DNA from: Cauispirillum nitrogeniifigens
GTDB taxonomy: Bacteria; Pseudomonadota; Alphaproteobacteria; Rhodospirillales; Rhodospirillaceae
Assembly: GCF_049800675.1 (NCBI RefSeq)
Contig: NZ_JBLOOT010000011.1
Coordinates: 1-64,000 of the forward strand
DNA: 64,000 bases
Direction: 5' to 3'
The notes under the pieces were generated by a model that saw only the letters and a program-made list of their open reading frames with translations, ran no database searches and was not told the DNA's origin. The translations under genes were made by a program, and so were the position numbers. Positions 48,898 through 60,169 of the stretch are shown in pieces; position 1 is the first letter of the stretch, and the number at the start of each line of letters is the position of its first letter.

Positions 48898-51433
48898 GGG
48901 CGGCGATGCCCCCACCCATCGTGCCGCCCATCGCGCCCCCCATCGCCCCGCCGTTGGCGGCGGCGCGCTCGGCCATGGTCTTTTCGATGTGGTCGCGGAT
49001 GCCGGGGTTGGCGTCGAGGAACTTCTGGAAATCGCCGGTGTCCAGCACCAGCAGTTGGCAATAGGTCAGGGCGACGATGTCGGCGATGCGGCGGCGGCCG
49101 GTCAGTAACGCCATCTCGCCGAAGAAGTCGCCACGGCCCAGGCGCACCGCACGGCCCGGCAGCACCACTTCCGCCGCGCCCGAGGAGATGAAGTAGACCC
49201 CGTTGCCGCGCTCGCCCTTGGCGATGATCTTTTCGCCGGGCACGGCGAACTGCGGGCGCATCAGGCGGCAGACCTTGTCGATATCCTGGGCCGGCAGCCC
49301 CGAAAACAGCGGGAACTGGTCGATCAGGTCGCGGGTCTTCAGGCGCAGGTCAAGGCGCGGTCGCGCCTCGCCGGCGCCGGCGCCGGCCGAATGCACCGAC
49401 CGCCGCAGGCTGTCGTGGACCTCGGGGCTGAGCAGGCCCTCGTCGCGCAGGGCGTCGTAGTGGCGTACCTCCTGGCGGCGCGCCATGTTGCGGAGGAACT
49501 GGCGCTCCAGGGCGTCGGCGTAGTCGGGGTACTGCAACCGCATGGCATCCAGCGCCTTGGTGGTGGCGGCCAGCCGCCCCTTGAGGATGTCATGCAGGAT
49601 CTCGCCGATGCGCTTGCCCAGCAGCGGCGTCAGGCGGGTGGTGATGTAGGCCCGCAACTCGGTCAGCACCAGACGCAGCACCAGCAGGGTCTCGAAGCGC
49701 TCGGCCAGGCGGCGGTTGAGCGGCCGTTCGATGCGCAGGTAGCGGTGCGCCGCGTGGGCGGTGCGGAAGGCACGGTCGAACTTCAGCAGATGGCGCGAGG
49801 CGCGCACGTAGCCCAGGCGGCCGTCCTGGCGCGTCGCCTCGCTCAGACGCTCGGCGGCGCGCAGCAGGCGTTCGATGACGCCCAGCGATACCGTGCGGTG
49901 TTCATGGTGGTCGAGGATCAATTCACGCTCGCGCCCGGCCAGGGCGAACAGCCCGAGGGCCAGCCGCTCGCGGTCGAGCAGCGCCGTCTCGATGCCGCCG
50001 GCCGCCGCCATCTCGGCGATGCGGGCCTCGTAGCCCTGGGTGACGGGGCGGCTGATGGTCGGCGCGATCTCGTGGCGCTTGGCCGCCTCCTGCACCGCGT
50101 CGCGCACGTCCGACAGGGCCAGGGCCAGGACCTGATTGCGCAGCGCCTGGTCGATGGGCGACAGCTTGTCCAGGCCGAGGACGTGGATCACCCGCCGCAG
50201 GGTGGTGCCGTTGACGAACAGGGTGAACAGCACGAAGCCGCTGGCGGTGACGGCGACGAAGCGCTTCAGCTCGGGGTCCAGGGCCTTGTTCTCTGTCACC
50301 GCCAGGGCCAGGGCCAGGGTCACGGCGCCGCGCAGGCCGCCCCACAGGATGGTCACCGTGTAGGGCAGGCTGACCTTCTCCCCCAGGCGCAGCGTCGACA
50401 GCAGCGGCAGTAGCAGGAACAGCACCAGGGCGCGGGCGGCCAGGGCGGCGACCACCAGGGCCAGCACCATCAGGATGTCGCGGAAGGTCAGGCCAGTGAG
50501 GATGCGCGGCACCAGCACGGCGGCCAGCAGGAACACCAGCGATCCGGCCCAGAACGCCACCTGTTCCCACACGTTGGCGAGGTGGCGCCAGTTGGCCGGG
50601 GAGATGTTGGGGCGGATCAGCGCGCTGACCGTCAGGCCGGCGACGACCACGGCGACGACGCCCGACACCATCAGGATCTGGTCGCCGACGATGTAGATGA
50701 TGTAGGGCGCGGCCAGGGTCAGGGTGGCCTCGGCGGCGCGGTTGCCGCCCATCCACGGCAGGGCGGCGACGACCAGCCGGCCGCCGGCCAGCCCCAGCAC
50801 GATGCCGCCGCCGAAGGACAGCAGGAACCAGATGATGCCCTGCCCCAGGTCGAGCGGCTGGTTCGACGCGATCACCCCCAGCAGCAGGGTGAACAGGGCA
50901 ATGGCGGCGGCGTCGTTGAGCAGGCTCTCGCCTTCAACCAGGCGGGTCAGGCGGGCCGGCGCGCCGATGTCGCGGAAGATCGCCACCACCGCCGCCGGGT
51001 CGGTCGTCGCCACGATGGCGCCCAGCAGCAGGCACGCCAGCAGCGGCACGCCGAACAGCAGGTTCAGCCCCCAGCCGATGACGGCGGCGGCCACCAGCAC
51101 CGCCACCACCGCCATCAGCAGGATGGGGGCGGCGTCCTCCATCATGCGGCGGACCTCGATGGTCAGCGACGCCTGGAACAGCAGCAGCGGCAGAAAGACG
51201 TAGAGGAACACCGACGAGGTGACGGGCATGCGCACCAGCGGCGCCACCACGTCGTTGAAGGCGTCCGTCAGCGGCGTCGCCAGCAGGAAGGCGGCCAGGA
51301 ACCCGATGCCCACCCCGACGCCGGCCAGCAGCACCGTCGGCGGCACCTTCAGGCGCGCGGCCAGCGGCTGGATCACCGCCACCACCACCAGCAGACAGGC
51401 GATGATCAGCGTGATGATGGTCACATACGGCAC
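48872..51433 (-). CDS. NhaP-type Na+/H+ antiporter with C-terminal cyclic-nucleotide-binding domain
   Basis: The 853-residue protein has about twelve membrane segments in residues 1-420 with the CPA1 motifs ATTDPAAVVAIFRDIG and LVEGESLLNDAAAIALF, whose Asp residues form the ion site. A long cytosolic helical part follows (~430-700). A cyclic-nucleotide-binding domain (~710-820) reads FPLFSGLPAQDIDKVCRLM, VYFISSGAAEVVL and GDFFGEMALLTGRRRIADIVA. It exchanges protons for Na+ or K+, probably gated by cAMP or cGMP. The tail is rich in Met-Gly-Gly repeats (GGAMGGAMGGTMGGG). The end overlaps bolA. Confidence 0.92.
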   Translation of the reverse strand: MPYVTIITLIIACLLVVVAVIQPLAARLKVPPTVLLAGVGVGIGFLAAFLLATPLTDAFNDVVAPLVRMPVTSSVFLYVFLPLLLFQASLTIEVRRMMEDAAPILLMAVVAVLVAAAVIGWGLNLLFGVPLLACLLLGAIVATTDPAAVVAIFRDIGAPARLTRLVEGESLLNDAAAIALFTLLLGVIASNQPLDLGQGIIWFLLSFGGGIVLGLAGGRLVVAALPWMGGNRAAEATLTLAAPYIIYIVGDQILMVSGVVAVVVAGLTVSALIRPNISPANWRHLANVWEQVAFWAGSLVFLLAAVLVPRILTGLTFRDILMVLALVVAALAARALVLFLLLPLLSTLRLGEKVSLPYTVTILWGGLRGAVTLALALAVTENKALDPELKRFVAVTASGFVLFTLFVNGTTLRRVIHVLGLDKLSPIDQALRNQVLALALSDVRDAVQEAAKRHEIAPTISRPVTQGYEARIAEMAAAGGIETALLDRERLALGLFALAGRERELILDHHEHRTVSLGVIERLLRAAERLSEATRQDGRLGYVRASRHLLKFDRAFRTAHAAHRYLRIERPLNRRLAERFETLLVLRLVLTELRAYITTRLTPLLGKRIGEILHDILKGRLAATTKALDAMRLQYPDYADALERQFLRNMARRQEVRHYDALRDEGLLSPEVHDSLRRSVHSAGAGAGEARPRLDLRLKTRDLIDQFPLFSGLPAQDIDKVCRLMRPQFAVPGEKIIAKGERGNGVYFISSGAAEVVLPGRAVRLGRGDFFGEMALLTGRRRIADIVALTYCQLLVLDTGDFQKFLDANPGIRDHIEKTMAERAAANGGAMGGAMGGTMGGGIAALSAPPPPG

Positions 51434-51523
51434 GGCGACCCCCTGACGAACGGCAGTGTCAGAGGTTTAGCAGCATTTCGGGTTTTTTTAAGGCCCCTCT
51501 TCGCAGGCGCAGGGAAATGTTGC

Positions 51524-51910
51524 TCATGCGAAGTAATGAACCGCCGCCAGAATCAAGGCGCCCAGCATCAGGAACACCGACAGGCGCACCAGGATGGCCA
51601 GCAGCGGCAGCACCAGGATGCCGGCGAAGGCCCCCAGCAGGGCCGCCAGCCAGACGCCCAGTTCGGGCTGCTCGACCGCCACCATGGTCACGCCGCCGGC
51701 CACCGCCGCCCCGGCCACGGCCATCAGGCCCCAGGTCTTTTCGTGGGCGGCGCGGATGGGATCGTCCAGGTCCGGCATCCAGCGCAGCAACCAATGGGAC
51801 AGGTCCCGACCACGCCGCGCCGGGATCGCCGGCCGGCGATCAACTTCCGCCAGAAACGGGTCGTCCGGCCGAACCCCGCCGCCGCGCCGGGTCTTCAGGC
51901 TCGTCGCCAT
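51524..51910 (-). CDS. Small hypothetical membrane protein
   Basis: The start at 51910 (MATSLKTRRGGG) gives 128 residues. The N-terminal half is soluble and charged. The C-terminal half has two or three hydrophobic segments (WGLMAVAGAAVAGGVTMVAV, LGVWLAALLGAFAGILVLPLLAILVRLSVFLMLGALILAA). I do not recognise a family. It is transcribed after the M48 protease gene. Confidence 0.6.
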   Translation of the reverse strand: MATSLKTRRGGGVRPDDPFLAEVDRRPAIPARRGRDLSHWLLRWMPDLDDPIRAAHEKTWGLMAVAGAAVAGGVTMVAVEQPELGVWLAALLGAFAGILVLPLLAILVRLSVFLMLGALILAAVHYFA

Positions 51911-51991
51911 GGCGTGTCTCCCTTGGCCGTCGCAAGTGACATGGCACGCCCTGCCCGAAAGGCAGTGTAGCAAGGCGATGGCATCACGGCA

Positions 51992-52011
51992 CCTCCTCCA
52001 GACGGAGGAGG
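51992..52011 (-). terminator. Hairpin directly after the M48 protease gene
   Basis: CCTCCTCC (51992-51999) pairs with GGAGGAGG (52004-52011) with an AGAC loop, abutting the stop codon. Confidence 0.5.
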
Positions 52012-53469
52012 CTACGCCACCACCTTTACCCGGCCGCGCGCTTGCGGCCTCTGTCCCGGCCTCAGGCTGTTGAGGACGCGGAACCAGTCCTCGTTGAAGC
52101 GGCCGTAGGGCAGGCCCCTGGCCAGGCTGGCGATGCTCGCCCCCTCGGCCGGGCGCACCACCCGCAGGCGTAGCGGCTGGACTTTCGCCGCCTCGGCCGA
52201 GGTCAGGCGGCGGAAGCTGTAGGTGGTGCGCCGCAGCCCTTCGCCCAGAGCCTGGGTGCGGGCCGGCGGGGTGGCGAAGACGAAGCGGTAGACGTCCTGC
52301 CCCTGGCCGGCGATGGCGACGAAGCGCAGGTCCATGGCCTGGCCCGAGACGGTGCCCCGCGTCGCCCCGGTGGCCGCCGCCATGCCGCCGACCTCCAGCG
52401 CCTCCACCGACGGCAGCCGGGCGTTGGGCACCCACTGGGTGGCGATGTAGCGGCGCATGTCGTCCAGCCGGGTCTTGCCCATGTCGAAGACGATGACCGC
52501 GCCGTTGGGGTGGCGGGCCATGACGCTTTCCGACGAATTGAGGATGCGGAAGCCGTCGGGGACCTGGAATTCGAAGCGCAGGCCGGGGTGGACGAAGCGC
52601 GTGCCCAGGGCCAAGCCCTGCTCCGGGTCGTCGCCGAACAGCATGCCGTCGATGATGTCGAGGTAGGCGTCGCGGTTGATGGCCGGGTTCTCCTGGCGCA
52701 CCGCTTCCGCCGCCGCGATGGCCGCCTGCACGCGGTCGACGGTGCGCGGATGGCTGGCCATCATGTTGAACTCGTCGATCTTGTCTTCCATGCCCAGGCT
52801 GCGCGCCTCCACGCGGCTCTGCTCGCCCAGCGAGCCGAGGAAGGAGGCCATGGCCGAGACGTCGTAGTTGGCGCGGTCGAGGTAGCGGGCGCCCAGGGTG
52901 TCGGCCTCCATCTCCTGTTCGCGGGAATAGTTCATCAGGAAGGCTTGCGCCCCGACGGAGGCCGCCTGCGCCAGTTGACTGGAGCCGGTGGCGATGCCCA
53001 GCACCGCCAATCCCAGGCTCGCCAGCACCTGCTGGCCCTGGCGCTCGGCGGAGTGGCGGGCGGTGACGTGGCCGATCTCATGGCCGATGACGCCGGCCAG
53101 TTCAGCCTCGGACTCGCACAGCGCCATCAGCCCGCGCGTCACCGTCACCGGCCCGCCGGGCAGGGCGAAGGCGTTGACGATGGGCGAGTTGGCCACCGTG
53201 AAGGTGTACGGCAGGTCGGGCATCTCGCTGCGTGCCGCCAGCCGCTTGCCGATGTCGTCGACGTAGCGCTGCATGCGCCGGTCCTCGTAGGCGCCGCCGA
53301 AGGCCTTGAGCAGTTTGGGATGCTCCTGCCGGCCAAGGGAGACATCCTCCTGCACCGACGTGAACCCCGTCAGCGCCGATCGCCCGGCGGGGTTCTGCGC
53401 GCAGCCGCACAAGGCGCTGCCGCACACCGCCGCCGCGCCGCTGAGAAAATGCCGCCGGGAAAGGGTCAT
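52012..53469 (-). CDS. M48-family metalloprotease, Tat-type lipoprotein
   Basis: The start at 53469 gives 485 residues. The N-terminus carries a twin-arginine motif (SRRHFLSG) and a lipobox-like LCGC near residue 22, so it is probably exported folded and lipid-anchored. The peptidase domain has the zinc motif HEIGHVTARHS, and EMEADTLGARYL supplies the third ligand, as in BepA/LoiP-type proteases. Downstream lie GFRILNSSESVMARHPNGAV and a C-terminal stretch with a LysM-like pattern (RVVRPAEGASIASLARG). It probably takes part in outer-membrane protein quality control. Confidence 0.88.
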   Translation of the reverse strand: MTLSRRHFLSGAAAVCGSALCGCAQNPAGRSALTGFTSVQEDVSLGRQEHPKLLKAFGGAYEDRRMQRYVDDIGKRLAARSEMPDLPYTFTVANSPIVNAFALPGGPVTVTRGLMALCESEAELAGVIGHEIGHVTARHSAERQGQQVLASLGLAVLGIATGSSQLAQAASVGAQAFLMNYSREQEMEADTLGARYLDRANYDVSAMASFLGSLGEQSRVEARSLGMEDKIDEFNMMASHPRTVDRVQAAIAAAEAVRQENPAINRDAYLDIIDGMLFGDDPEQGLALGTRFVHPGLRFEFQVPDGFRILNSSESVMARHPNGAVIVFDMGKTRLDDMRRYIATQWVPNARLPSVEALEVGGMAAATGATRGTVSGQAMDLRFVAIAGQGQDVYRFVFATPPARTQALGEGLRRTTYSFRRLTSAEAAKVQPLRLRVVRPAEGASIASLARGLPYGRFNEDWFRVLNSLRPGQRPQARGRVKVVA

Positions 53470-53591
53470 CGCGCCGCTCCGTGTCGTGCGTTCAAGGCTT
53501 CGCCGAAAGATACCGGCGTTTATGGGCGGAATGAAGGCGGGAACGGTCGCGGCGGCGCCTTCGTTGGGAGTAGGGCAAGCGGAGACACGCC

Positions 53592-54449
53592 ATGGACCAT
53601 GAGGCCGAGTACAACGCACGGGCGGCCATTCCCGAGCATCCGGCGATCTTCGACGACTGGGCCGGGCGCAGCGCCGCCGCCCGCGCCAAGTGCGCCGACT
53701 GCCTGGACGTCCGCTATGGCGACGGCCCGCGCGAGACGCTGGATTTCTTCCCCGCCATGACCCCCGACGCGCCCATCGTCCTGTATCTGCACGGCGGCTA
53801 CTGGCAGTCCCTGGACAAGAGCATGTTCAGCTTCCTGGGCGAGGCGCTGGTGCACGCCGGACTTTCAGCCGCCATCGTCAACACGCCGCAGTGCCCCGAT
53901 GCCCGTCTGCCCGACATCGTGGCGGCGGCCCGTCGCGCGGCGGGCCGCGTGTGGACGGCGGCGGGCCAGCGCTTGCGCGGCGACCGCGACCGCCTGTTCG
54001 TCGCCGGCCATTCCGCCGGTGCCCATCTGGCGGCGAGTCTGTTCGCCACCGACTGGCCGGCGTTCGATCCGGCGCTGCCGGCCGACCTGCTGAAGGGCGG
54101 GCTGGGGATTTCCGGGGTCTATGACCTGCGTCCGTTGGTGCCGACCAGCATCAACAAGGCTCTCGGGTTGGACGAGGCGACCGCGCGGGCGCTCAGCCCG
54201 ATGTTCGCCGAGCCGCGCACCGCCGGTCCCCTGGTGCTCGCCGTCGGCGGCCTGGAAAGCGCGGAGTTCCACCGCCAGACCAACGACTTCGCCACCGCCT
54301 GGGCGGCCAAGGGGGTGCAGGTGGCGACCATGGACCAGACCCGCCGCAACCACCTGACCATCCTGGAAGACCTGGCCGACCCGCACGGGCCGCTGATCGA
54401 AGTCCTGACGGAGCTTGCCAGCGGCCGCGTCAGCGCGGCGCGAACGTGA
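53592..54449 (+). CDS. Alpha/beta hydrolase (arylformamidase-like)
   Basis: The 285-residue protein has the hormone-sensitive-lipase/BD-FAE-like signatures: VLYLHGGYWQSLDKSMF (oxyanion loop ~65-80), nucleophile Ser141 in FVAGHSAGAHLA, GISGVYDLRPL and the C-terminal RRNHLTILEDL histidine. Related enzymes hydrolyse N-formylkynurenine or small esters. The start (EYNARAAIPEHPAIF) matches the N-terminus common in alphaproteobacterial arylformamidase-like proteins. The actual substrate is not proven. Confidence 0.82.
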   Translation: MDHEAEYNARAAIPEHPAIFDDWAGRSAAARAKCADCLDVRYGDGPRETLDFFPAMTPDAPIVLYLHGGYWQSLDKSMFSFLGEALVHAGLSAAIVNTPQCPDARLPDIVAAARRAAGRVWTAAGQRLRGDRDRLFVAGHSAGAHLAASLFATDWPAFDPALPADLLKGGLGISGVYDLRPLVPTSINKALGLDEATARALSPMFAEPRTAGPLVLAVGGLESAEFHRQTNDFATAWAAKGVQVATMDQTRRNHLTILEDLADPHGPLIEVLTELASGRVSAART

Positions 54450-54482
54450 AGACATGGCCGCGTCAGCGCGGCGCGAACGTGA
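54423..54482 (+). repeat. Tandem 27-bp duplication at the hydrolase 3' end
   Basis: The 27 bases at 54423-54449, including the last codons and stop of the hydrolase gene, are repeated at 54456-54482 with a 33-bp period. It looks like a local slippage duplication and has no effect on the reading frame. Confidence 0.8.
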
Positions 54483-54515
54483 CAACGGCGGGCCGTGGTG
54501 CGGCCCGCCGTTGTC
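54481..54515. terminator. Strong bidirectional terminator hairpin
   Basis: A perfect 15-bp stem (54481-54495 with 54501-54515) with a 5-base loop lies between the convergent hydrolase and ecm genes. Confidence 0.7.
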
Positions 54516-54543
54516 GAGGAATGACCTGGGAGAGGGGCGGCCC

Positions 54544-56553
<2,010 letters not shown>

Positions 56554-56828
56554 CGGCCTCTCCATCAACAGGCGAAGTTTTTTCGTTTCTGGGCGCGCCA
56601 GGCGCGTTTTTTGGGACCGAAAATTACCCGGACCCGGCGACTTGCGAAAGAAATTATCATTTTGTGCATTGCGAAGGAAGCGTCAAAACGGTAAGAACCA
56701 TCCAAGGAACGGGACCCTGGGGCCACAGCGTTGCAGTGTACGGCAGAACAACATGCCGCAGCGCCGCGAAAGGCTCCACCCCCCCCGCACGCGGTCTCGT
56801 CCAAGTGTTCACGCAGGGAGACGTAGAT
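56554..56828. promoter_or_regulatory. ecm-ccr divergent promoter with TTGCGAA direct repeats
   Basis: The 275-bp gap is locally AT-richer and contains TTGCGAAAGAA at 56642-56652 and TTGCGAAGGAA at 56669-56679, a 27-bp period. Regulators of short-chain acyl-CoA metabolism of the ScfR family (PccR, RamB) bind TTTGCAAA-like boxes, so these could be operator half-sites. This is inference. Confidence 0.45.
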
Positions 56829-58109
56829 ATGACTGAAGCCGCCGAGGTCATCCAGCTCCACCCCGGTCAGGAGACGAAGGATCTCTATGAGCTGGGCGAG
56901 ATCCCGCCGCTCGGTCACGTGCCGAAGCGGATGTACGCCTGGGCCATCCGCCGCGAGCGCCACGGCGAGCCCGAGCAGTCCTTCCAGGTCGAAGTGGTCG
57001 ATACCCCCGAGCTGGACTCCCATGAAGTGCTGGTCATGGTGATGGCCGCCGGCGTCAACTACAACGGCGTGTGGGCCGGCCTGGGCCAGCCGATCAGCCC
57101 GTTCGACGTCCACAAGGCGCCCTACCACATCGCCGGGTCCGATGCCGCCGGCATCGTCTGGGCGGTCGGCTCGAAGGTCAAGCGCTGGAAGGTCGGCGAC
57201 GAGGTGGTGGTTCACTGCAACCAGACCGACGGCGACGACGAGGAGTGCAACGGCGGCGACCCGATGTTCTCGCCGTCCCAGCGCATCTGGGGCTACGAGA
57301 CCCCCGACGGCTCCTTCGCCCAGTTCACCCGCGTGCAGGCGCAGCAGCTCATGGCGCGGCCCAAGCACCTGACCTGGGAAGAGTCGGCCTGCTACGTGCT
57401 GGTGCTGGCCACCGCCTACCGCATGCTGTTCGGCCACCGCCCGCACATCATCCGCCCCGGCCACAACGTGCTGGTGTGGGGTGCCTCGGGCGGCCTGGGG
57501 TCTATGGCGGTGCAGCTCTGCGCCACCGTCGGCGCCAACGCCATCGGCGTGATCTCCGACGAGTCCAAGCGCGACTTCGTCATGAGCCTGGGCGCCAAGG
57601 CCGTGCTGAACCGCAAGGACTTCGACTGCTGGGGCCAGCTGCCGAAGGTCAACGGCGAGGGCTTCAAGGAGTACATGGGCGAGGTCCGCAAGTTCGGCAA
57701 GGCGATCTGGGACATCACCGGCAAGGGCAAGGACGTCGACATCGTCTTTGAACACCCCGGCGAGCAGACCTTCCCGGTGTCGTGCAACGTCGTCAAGCGT
57801 GGCGGCATGGTCGTGTTCTGCGCCGGCACCACCGGCTTCAACCTGACCTTCGACGCCCGCTTCGTGTGGATGCGCCAGAAGCGCATCCAGGGCAGCCACT
57901 TTGCCCACCTCAAGGAATCGGCGCAGGCCAACCAACTGGTGATCGAGCGCCGCATCGACCCGTGCATGTCCGAGGTGTTCTCCTGGGAAGACATTCCCAA
58001 GGCTCACACCAAGATGCTGCGCAACCAGCACAAGCCCGGCAACATGGCGGTGATGGTCCAGGCCGTGAAGCCCGGCCGCCGTACCCTGGAAGAGTGCCTG
58101 GAGGGCTGA
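56829..58109 (+). CDS. ccr: Crotonyl-CoA carboxylase/reductase
   Basis: The start at 56829 follows GGGAGA. The 426-residue medium-chain reductase has LGHVPKRMYAWAIRRERHGEPEQSF, AAGVNYNGVWAGLGQP, GSDAAGIVWAVG, VVVHCNQTDGDDEECNGGDPMF, the NADPH loop VLVWGASGGLGSMAVQL, and GSHFAHLKE near the C-terminus, all typical of Ccr. It reductively carboxylates crotonyl-CoA to (2S)-ethylmalonyl-CoA, the key reaction of acetyl-CoA assimilation without isocitrate lyase. mcd lies 98 bp downstream. Confidence 0.97.
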   Translation: MTEAAEVIQLHPGQETKDLYELGEIPPLGHVPKRMYAWAIRRERHGEPEQSFQVEVVDTPELDSHEVLVMVMAAGVNYNGVWAGLGQPISPFDVHKAPYHIAGSDAAGIVWAVGSKVKRWKVGDEVVVHCNQTDGDDEECNGGDPMFSPSQRIWGYETPDGSFAQFTRVQAQQLMARPKHLTWEESACYVLVLATAYRMLFGHRPHIIRPGHNVLVWGASGGLGSMAVQLCATVGANAIGVISDESKRDFVMSLGAKAVLNRKDFDCWGQLPKVNGEGFKEYMGEVRKFGKAIWDITGKGKDVDIVFEHPGEQTFPVSCNVVKRGGMVVFCAGTTGFNLTFDARFVWMRQKRIQGSHFAHLKESAQANQLVIERRIDPCMSEVFSWEDIPKAHTKMLRNQHKPGNMAVMVQAVKPGRRTLEECLEG

Positions 58110-58207
58110 TCAGCCCCCTGGACGGACGCGGGGCGGCGCCATGCCGCCCCGGCTCCGTTTTCCGCCGCCGCCCGACGACGATTTGATTCCCCACCGGAGA
58201 GACCCCG

Positions 58208-59869
58208 ATGTCCGCCATGGGTAAGCCCATCATCATCCAAGACCTGATGCACACCTGCGAGCGCGCCTGCGAACTGGCCCGCGACGTGCGCCTGACGCTG
58301 ACCGGCAAGCTCAAGAAGATGGTGGCGCCGGAAGGCAAGGTCGACGGCCTGCTGTTCGAGCAGCACCAGCACGCCGCTCACGGCTATGCGTGGTACGTCA
58401 CCACCATCACCGCGCTGGAGCAGATGCTGGCCTGGGCCAAGCGCCTGGACGCGCAGGGCAAGTTCGGCGAACTGGAGCAGCTGATGCTCCAGGCGTGCTA
58501 CTCCGAGTACCTGCATCAGATCTACGGCGGCATCCCCATGAGCCAGGGCGAGTTCGTGCGCCTGGCCGACTTCGGGGTCGAGGTGCGCCAGCGCCAGCTC
58601 ATGCAGTCGCCCTACACCACCCTGCTGCGCGAACACGGCTTCACCGCCGCCGTCAAGAAGCGCATCGCCGAGCTGGTGCGCGACGGCCACTTCGGCGAAC
58701 TGGGCGTCGAGGACGAGACCCTGGGTCTCATCCGCGACCAGTTCCGCAAGTTCGTCGAGGACCAGGTGGTGCCGCACGCCCACGAATGGCACCTCAAGGA
58801 CGAGCTGATCCCCATCGAGATCGTCGAGCAGATGGCCGAGATGGGCGTCTTCGGCCTGACCATCCCCGAGGAATACGGCGGGCTGGGCATGGGCAAGATG
58901 TCCATGTGCGTCGTCACCGAGGAACTGTCGCGCGGCTACATCGGCGTCGGTTCGCTGGGCACGCGGTCCGAGATTGCCGGTGAGCTGATCCGCCTGGGCG
59001 GCACCGAGGAGCAGAAGCAGAAGTACCTGCCGCTGATCGCCTCGGGCGAGATCCTGCCGACTGCCGTGTTCACCGAGCCCAACACCGGCTCCGACCTGGC
59101 GAGCTTGCGCACCCGCGCGGTCAAGGACGGCGATACCTACAAGGTCACCGGCAACAAGACCTGGATCACCCACGCCAGCCGGTCCGACCTGATGACCCTG
59201 CTGACCCGTACCAACCCCAACGAGCCGGGCTACAAGGGCCTGTCCATGCTGCTGGCCGAAAAGCCGCGCGGCACCGAGGACAATCCGTTCCCGGCCGAGG
59301 GCATGGACGGCGGCGAGATCAAGGTGCTGGGCTATCGCGGCATGAAGGAATACGAGCTGTCCTTCGACGGCTTCGAGGTTCCGGCCGAAAACCTGCTCGG
59401 CGGTGTCGAGGGCCAGGGCTTCAAGCAGCTCATGGAAACCTTCGAGAGCGCCCGCATCCAGACCGCGGCGCGTGCCGTCGGCGTGGCCCAGAACGCCATG
59501 GAGATCGGCCTGCGCTACGCCCAGGAACGCGTGCAGTTCGGCAAGCCGCTGTTCGACTTCCCGCGCGTGCACCAGAAGCTGGCGTGGATGGCGGTGGAGA
59601 CCATGGTCGCCCGCCAGCTCACCTACTTCGCCGGCACCGAGAAGGACGCCGACATCCGCTGCGACATCGAGGCCGGCATGGCCAAGCTGCTGGCCGCCCG
59701 CGTCGCCTGGACCAACGCCGACAACGCGCTCCAGATCCACGGCGGCAACGGCTACGCCGAGGAATACCAGATCAGCCGCGTGCTGTGCGACGCCCGCATC
59801 CTCAACATCTTCGAGGGCGCGGCGGAGATCCAGGCCCAGGTCATCGCCCGCGGCCTGCTCAGCCGCTGA
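58208..59869 (+). CDS. mcd: (2S)-methylsuccinyl-CoA dehydrogenase
   Basis: The 553-residue acyl-CoA dehydrogenase has an N-terminal extension of about 165 residues (with EQHQHAAHGYAWYVTTITALEQM) before the standard domain (GLTIPEEYGGLGMGKMSMCVVTEELSRGYIG, TEPNTGSDLASLRTRA, YAQERVQFGKPLFDFPRV, and QIHGGNGYAEEYQISRVLCDARILNIFEGAAEIQ with the FAD and catalytic regions). The extension is diagnostic of Mcd. It oxidises methylsuccinyl-CoA to mesaconyl-CoA. The mesaconyl-CoA hydratase and lyase genes are not in the window. Confidence 0.95.
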   Translation: MSAMGKPIIIQDLMHTCERACELARDVRLTLTGKLKKMVAPEGKVDGLLFEQHQHAAHGYAWYVTTITALEQMLAWAKRLDAQGKFGELEQLMLQACYSEYLHQIYGGIPMSQGEFVRLADFGVEVRQRQLMQSPYTTLLREHGFTAAVKKRIAELVRDGHFGELGVEDETLGLIRDQFRKFVEDQVVPHAHEWHLKDELIPIEIVEQMAEMGVFGLTIPEEYGGLGMGKMSMCVVTEELSRGYIGVGSLGTRSEIAGELIRLGGTEEQKQKYLPLIASGEILPTAVFTEPNTGSDLASLRTRAVKDGDTYKVTGNKTWITHASRSDLMTLLTRTNPNEPGYKGLSMLLAEKPRGTEDNPFPAEGMDGGEIKVLGYRGMKEYELSFDGFEVPAENLLGGVEGQGFKQLMETFESARIQTAARAVGVAQNAMEIGLRYAQERVQFGKPLFDFPRVHQKLAWMAVETMVARQLTYFAGTEKDADIRCDIEAGMAKLLAARVAWTNADNALQIHGGNGYAEEYQISRVLCDARILNIFEGAAEIQAQVIARGLLSR

Positions 59870-59985
59870 CGGAGGCTCCCTCGCGCCGGCCGCCCGCCCC
59901 TCGGTGACGGGCGACGCACCGGCCGGCGCCCTCCGCCGGGGGCCATCCCGACGGACACCCGGTCTCTTGGGCCGGGAGAGGACGA

Positions 59986-60017
59986 AACCGCCGGAGCGCA
60001 GGCTCCGGCGGTTTTTT
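59986..60017 (+). terminator. Intrinsic terminator after mcd
   Basis: AACCGCCGGAGC (59986-59997) and GCTCCGGCGGTT (60002-60013) form a perfect 12-bp stem followed by TTTT, a textbook rho-independent terminator on the plus strand. Confidence 0.85.
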
Positions 60018-60038
60018 CGTGGGATAGAGGCAAGATGC

Positions 60039-60157
60039 GGGGCTGCCGCCCCGGTCCCCGCTTGGAGGCGTCCGCCTCCAAACCTCCCCTGTTTTCTTCA
60101 GGAAATACAAAAAAGGGGGTTTGGGGCATCGCCACAAGCGGGTCCGGGCGGCAGCCC
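60039..60157. repeat. Nested inverted-repeat element
   Basis: Outer arms 60039-60063 and 60136-60157 are near-perfect inverted copies (GGGCTGCCGCCC...CGCTT). Inside are a perfect 8-bp hairpin (TGGAGGCG-TC-CGCCTCCA, 60063-60080) and an AAACCTCCCC/GGGGGTTT-type pair around an AT-rich core. The 119-bp unit looks like a dispersed non-coding repeat or miniature element of the kind scattered in Rhodospirillales genomes. It fills the rest of the mcd-ald2 gap. Confidence 0.65.
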
Positions 60158-60169
60158 GGCCACGGGGCA

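Noticed and set aside
54423..54482. Attachment-site duplication
   Set aside because: The 27-bp repeat is tandem with a 33-bp period and no integrase or element lies between the copies; local slippage explains it.
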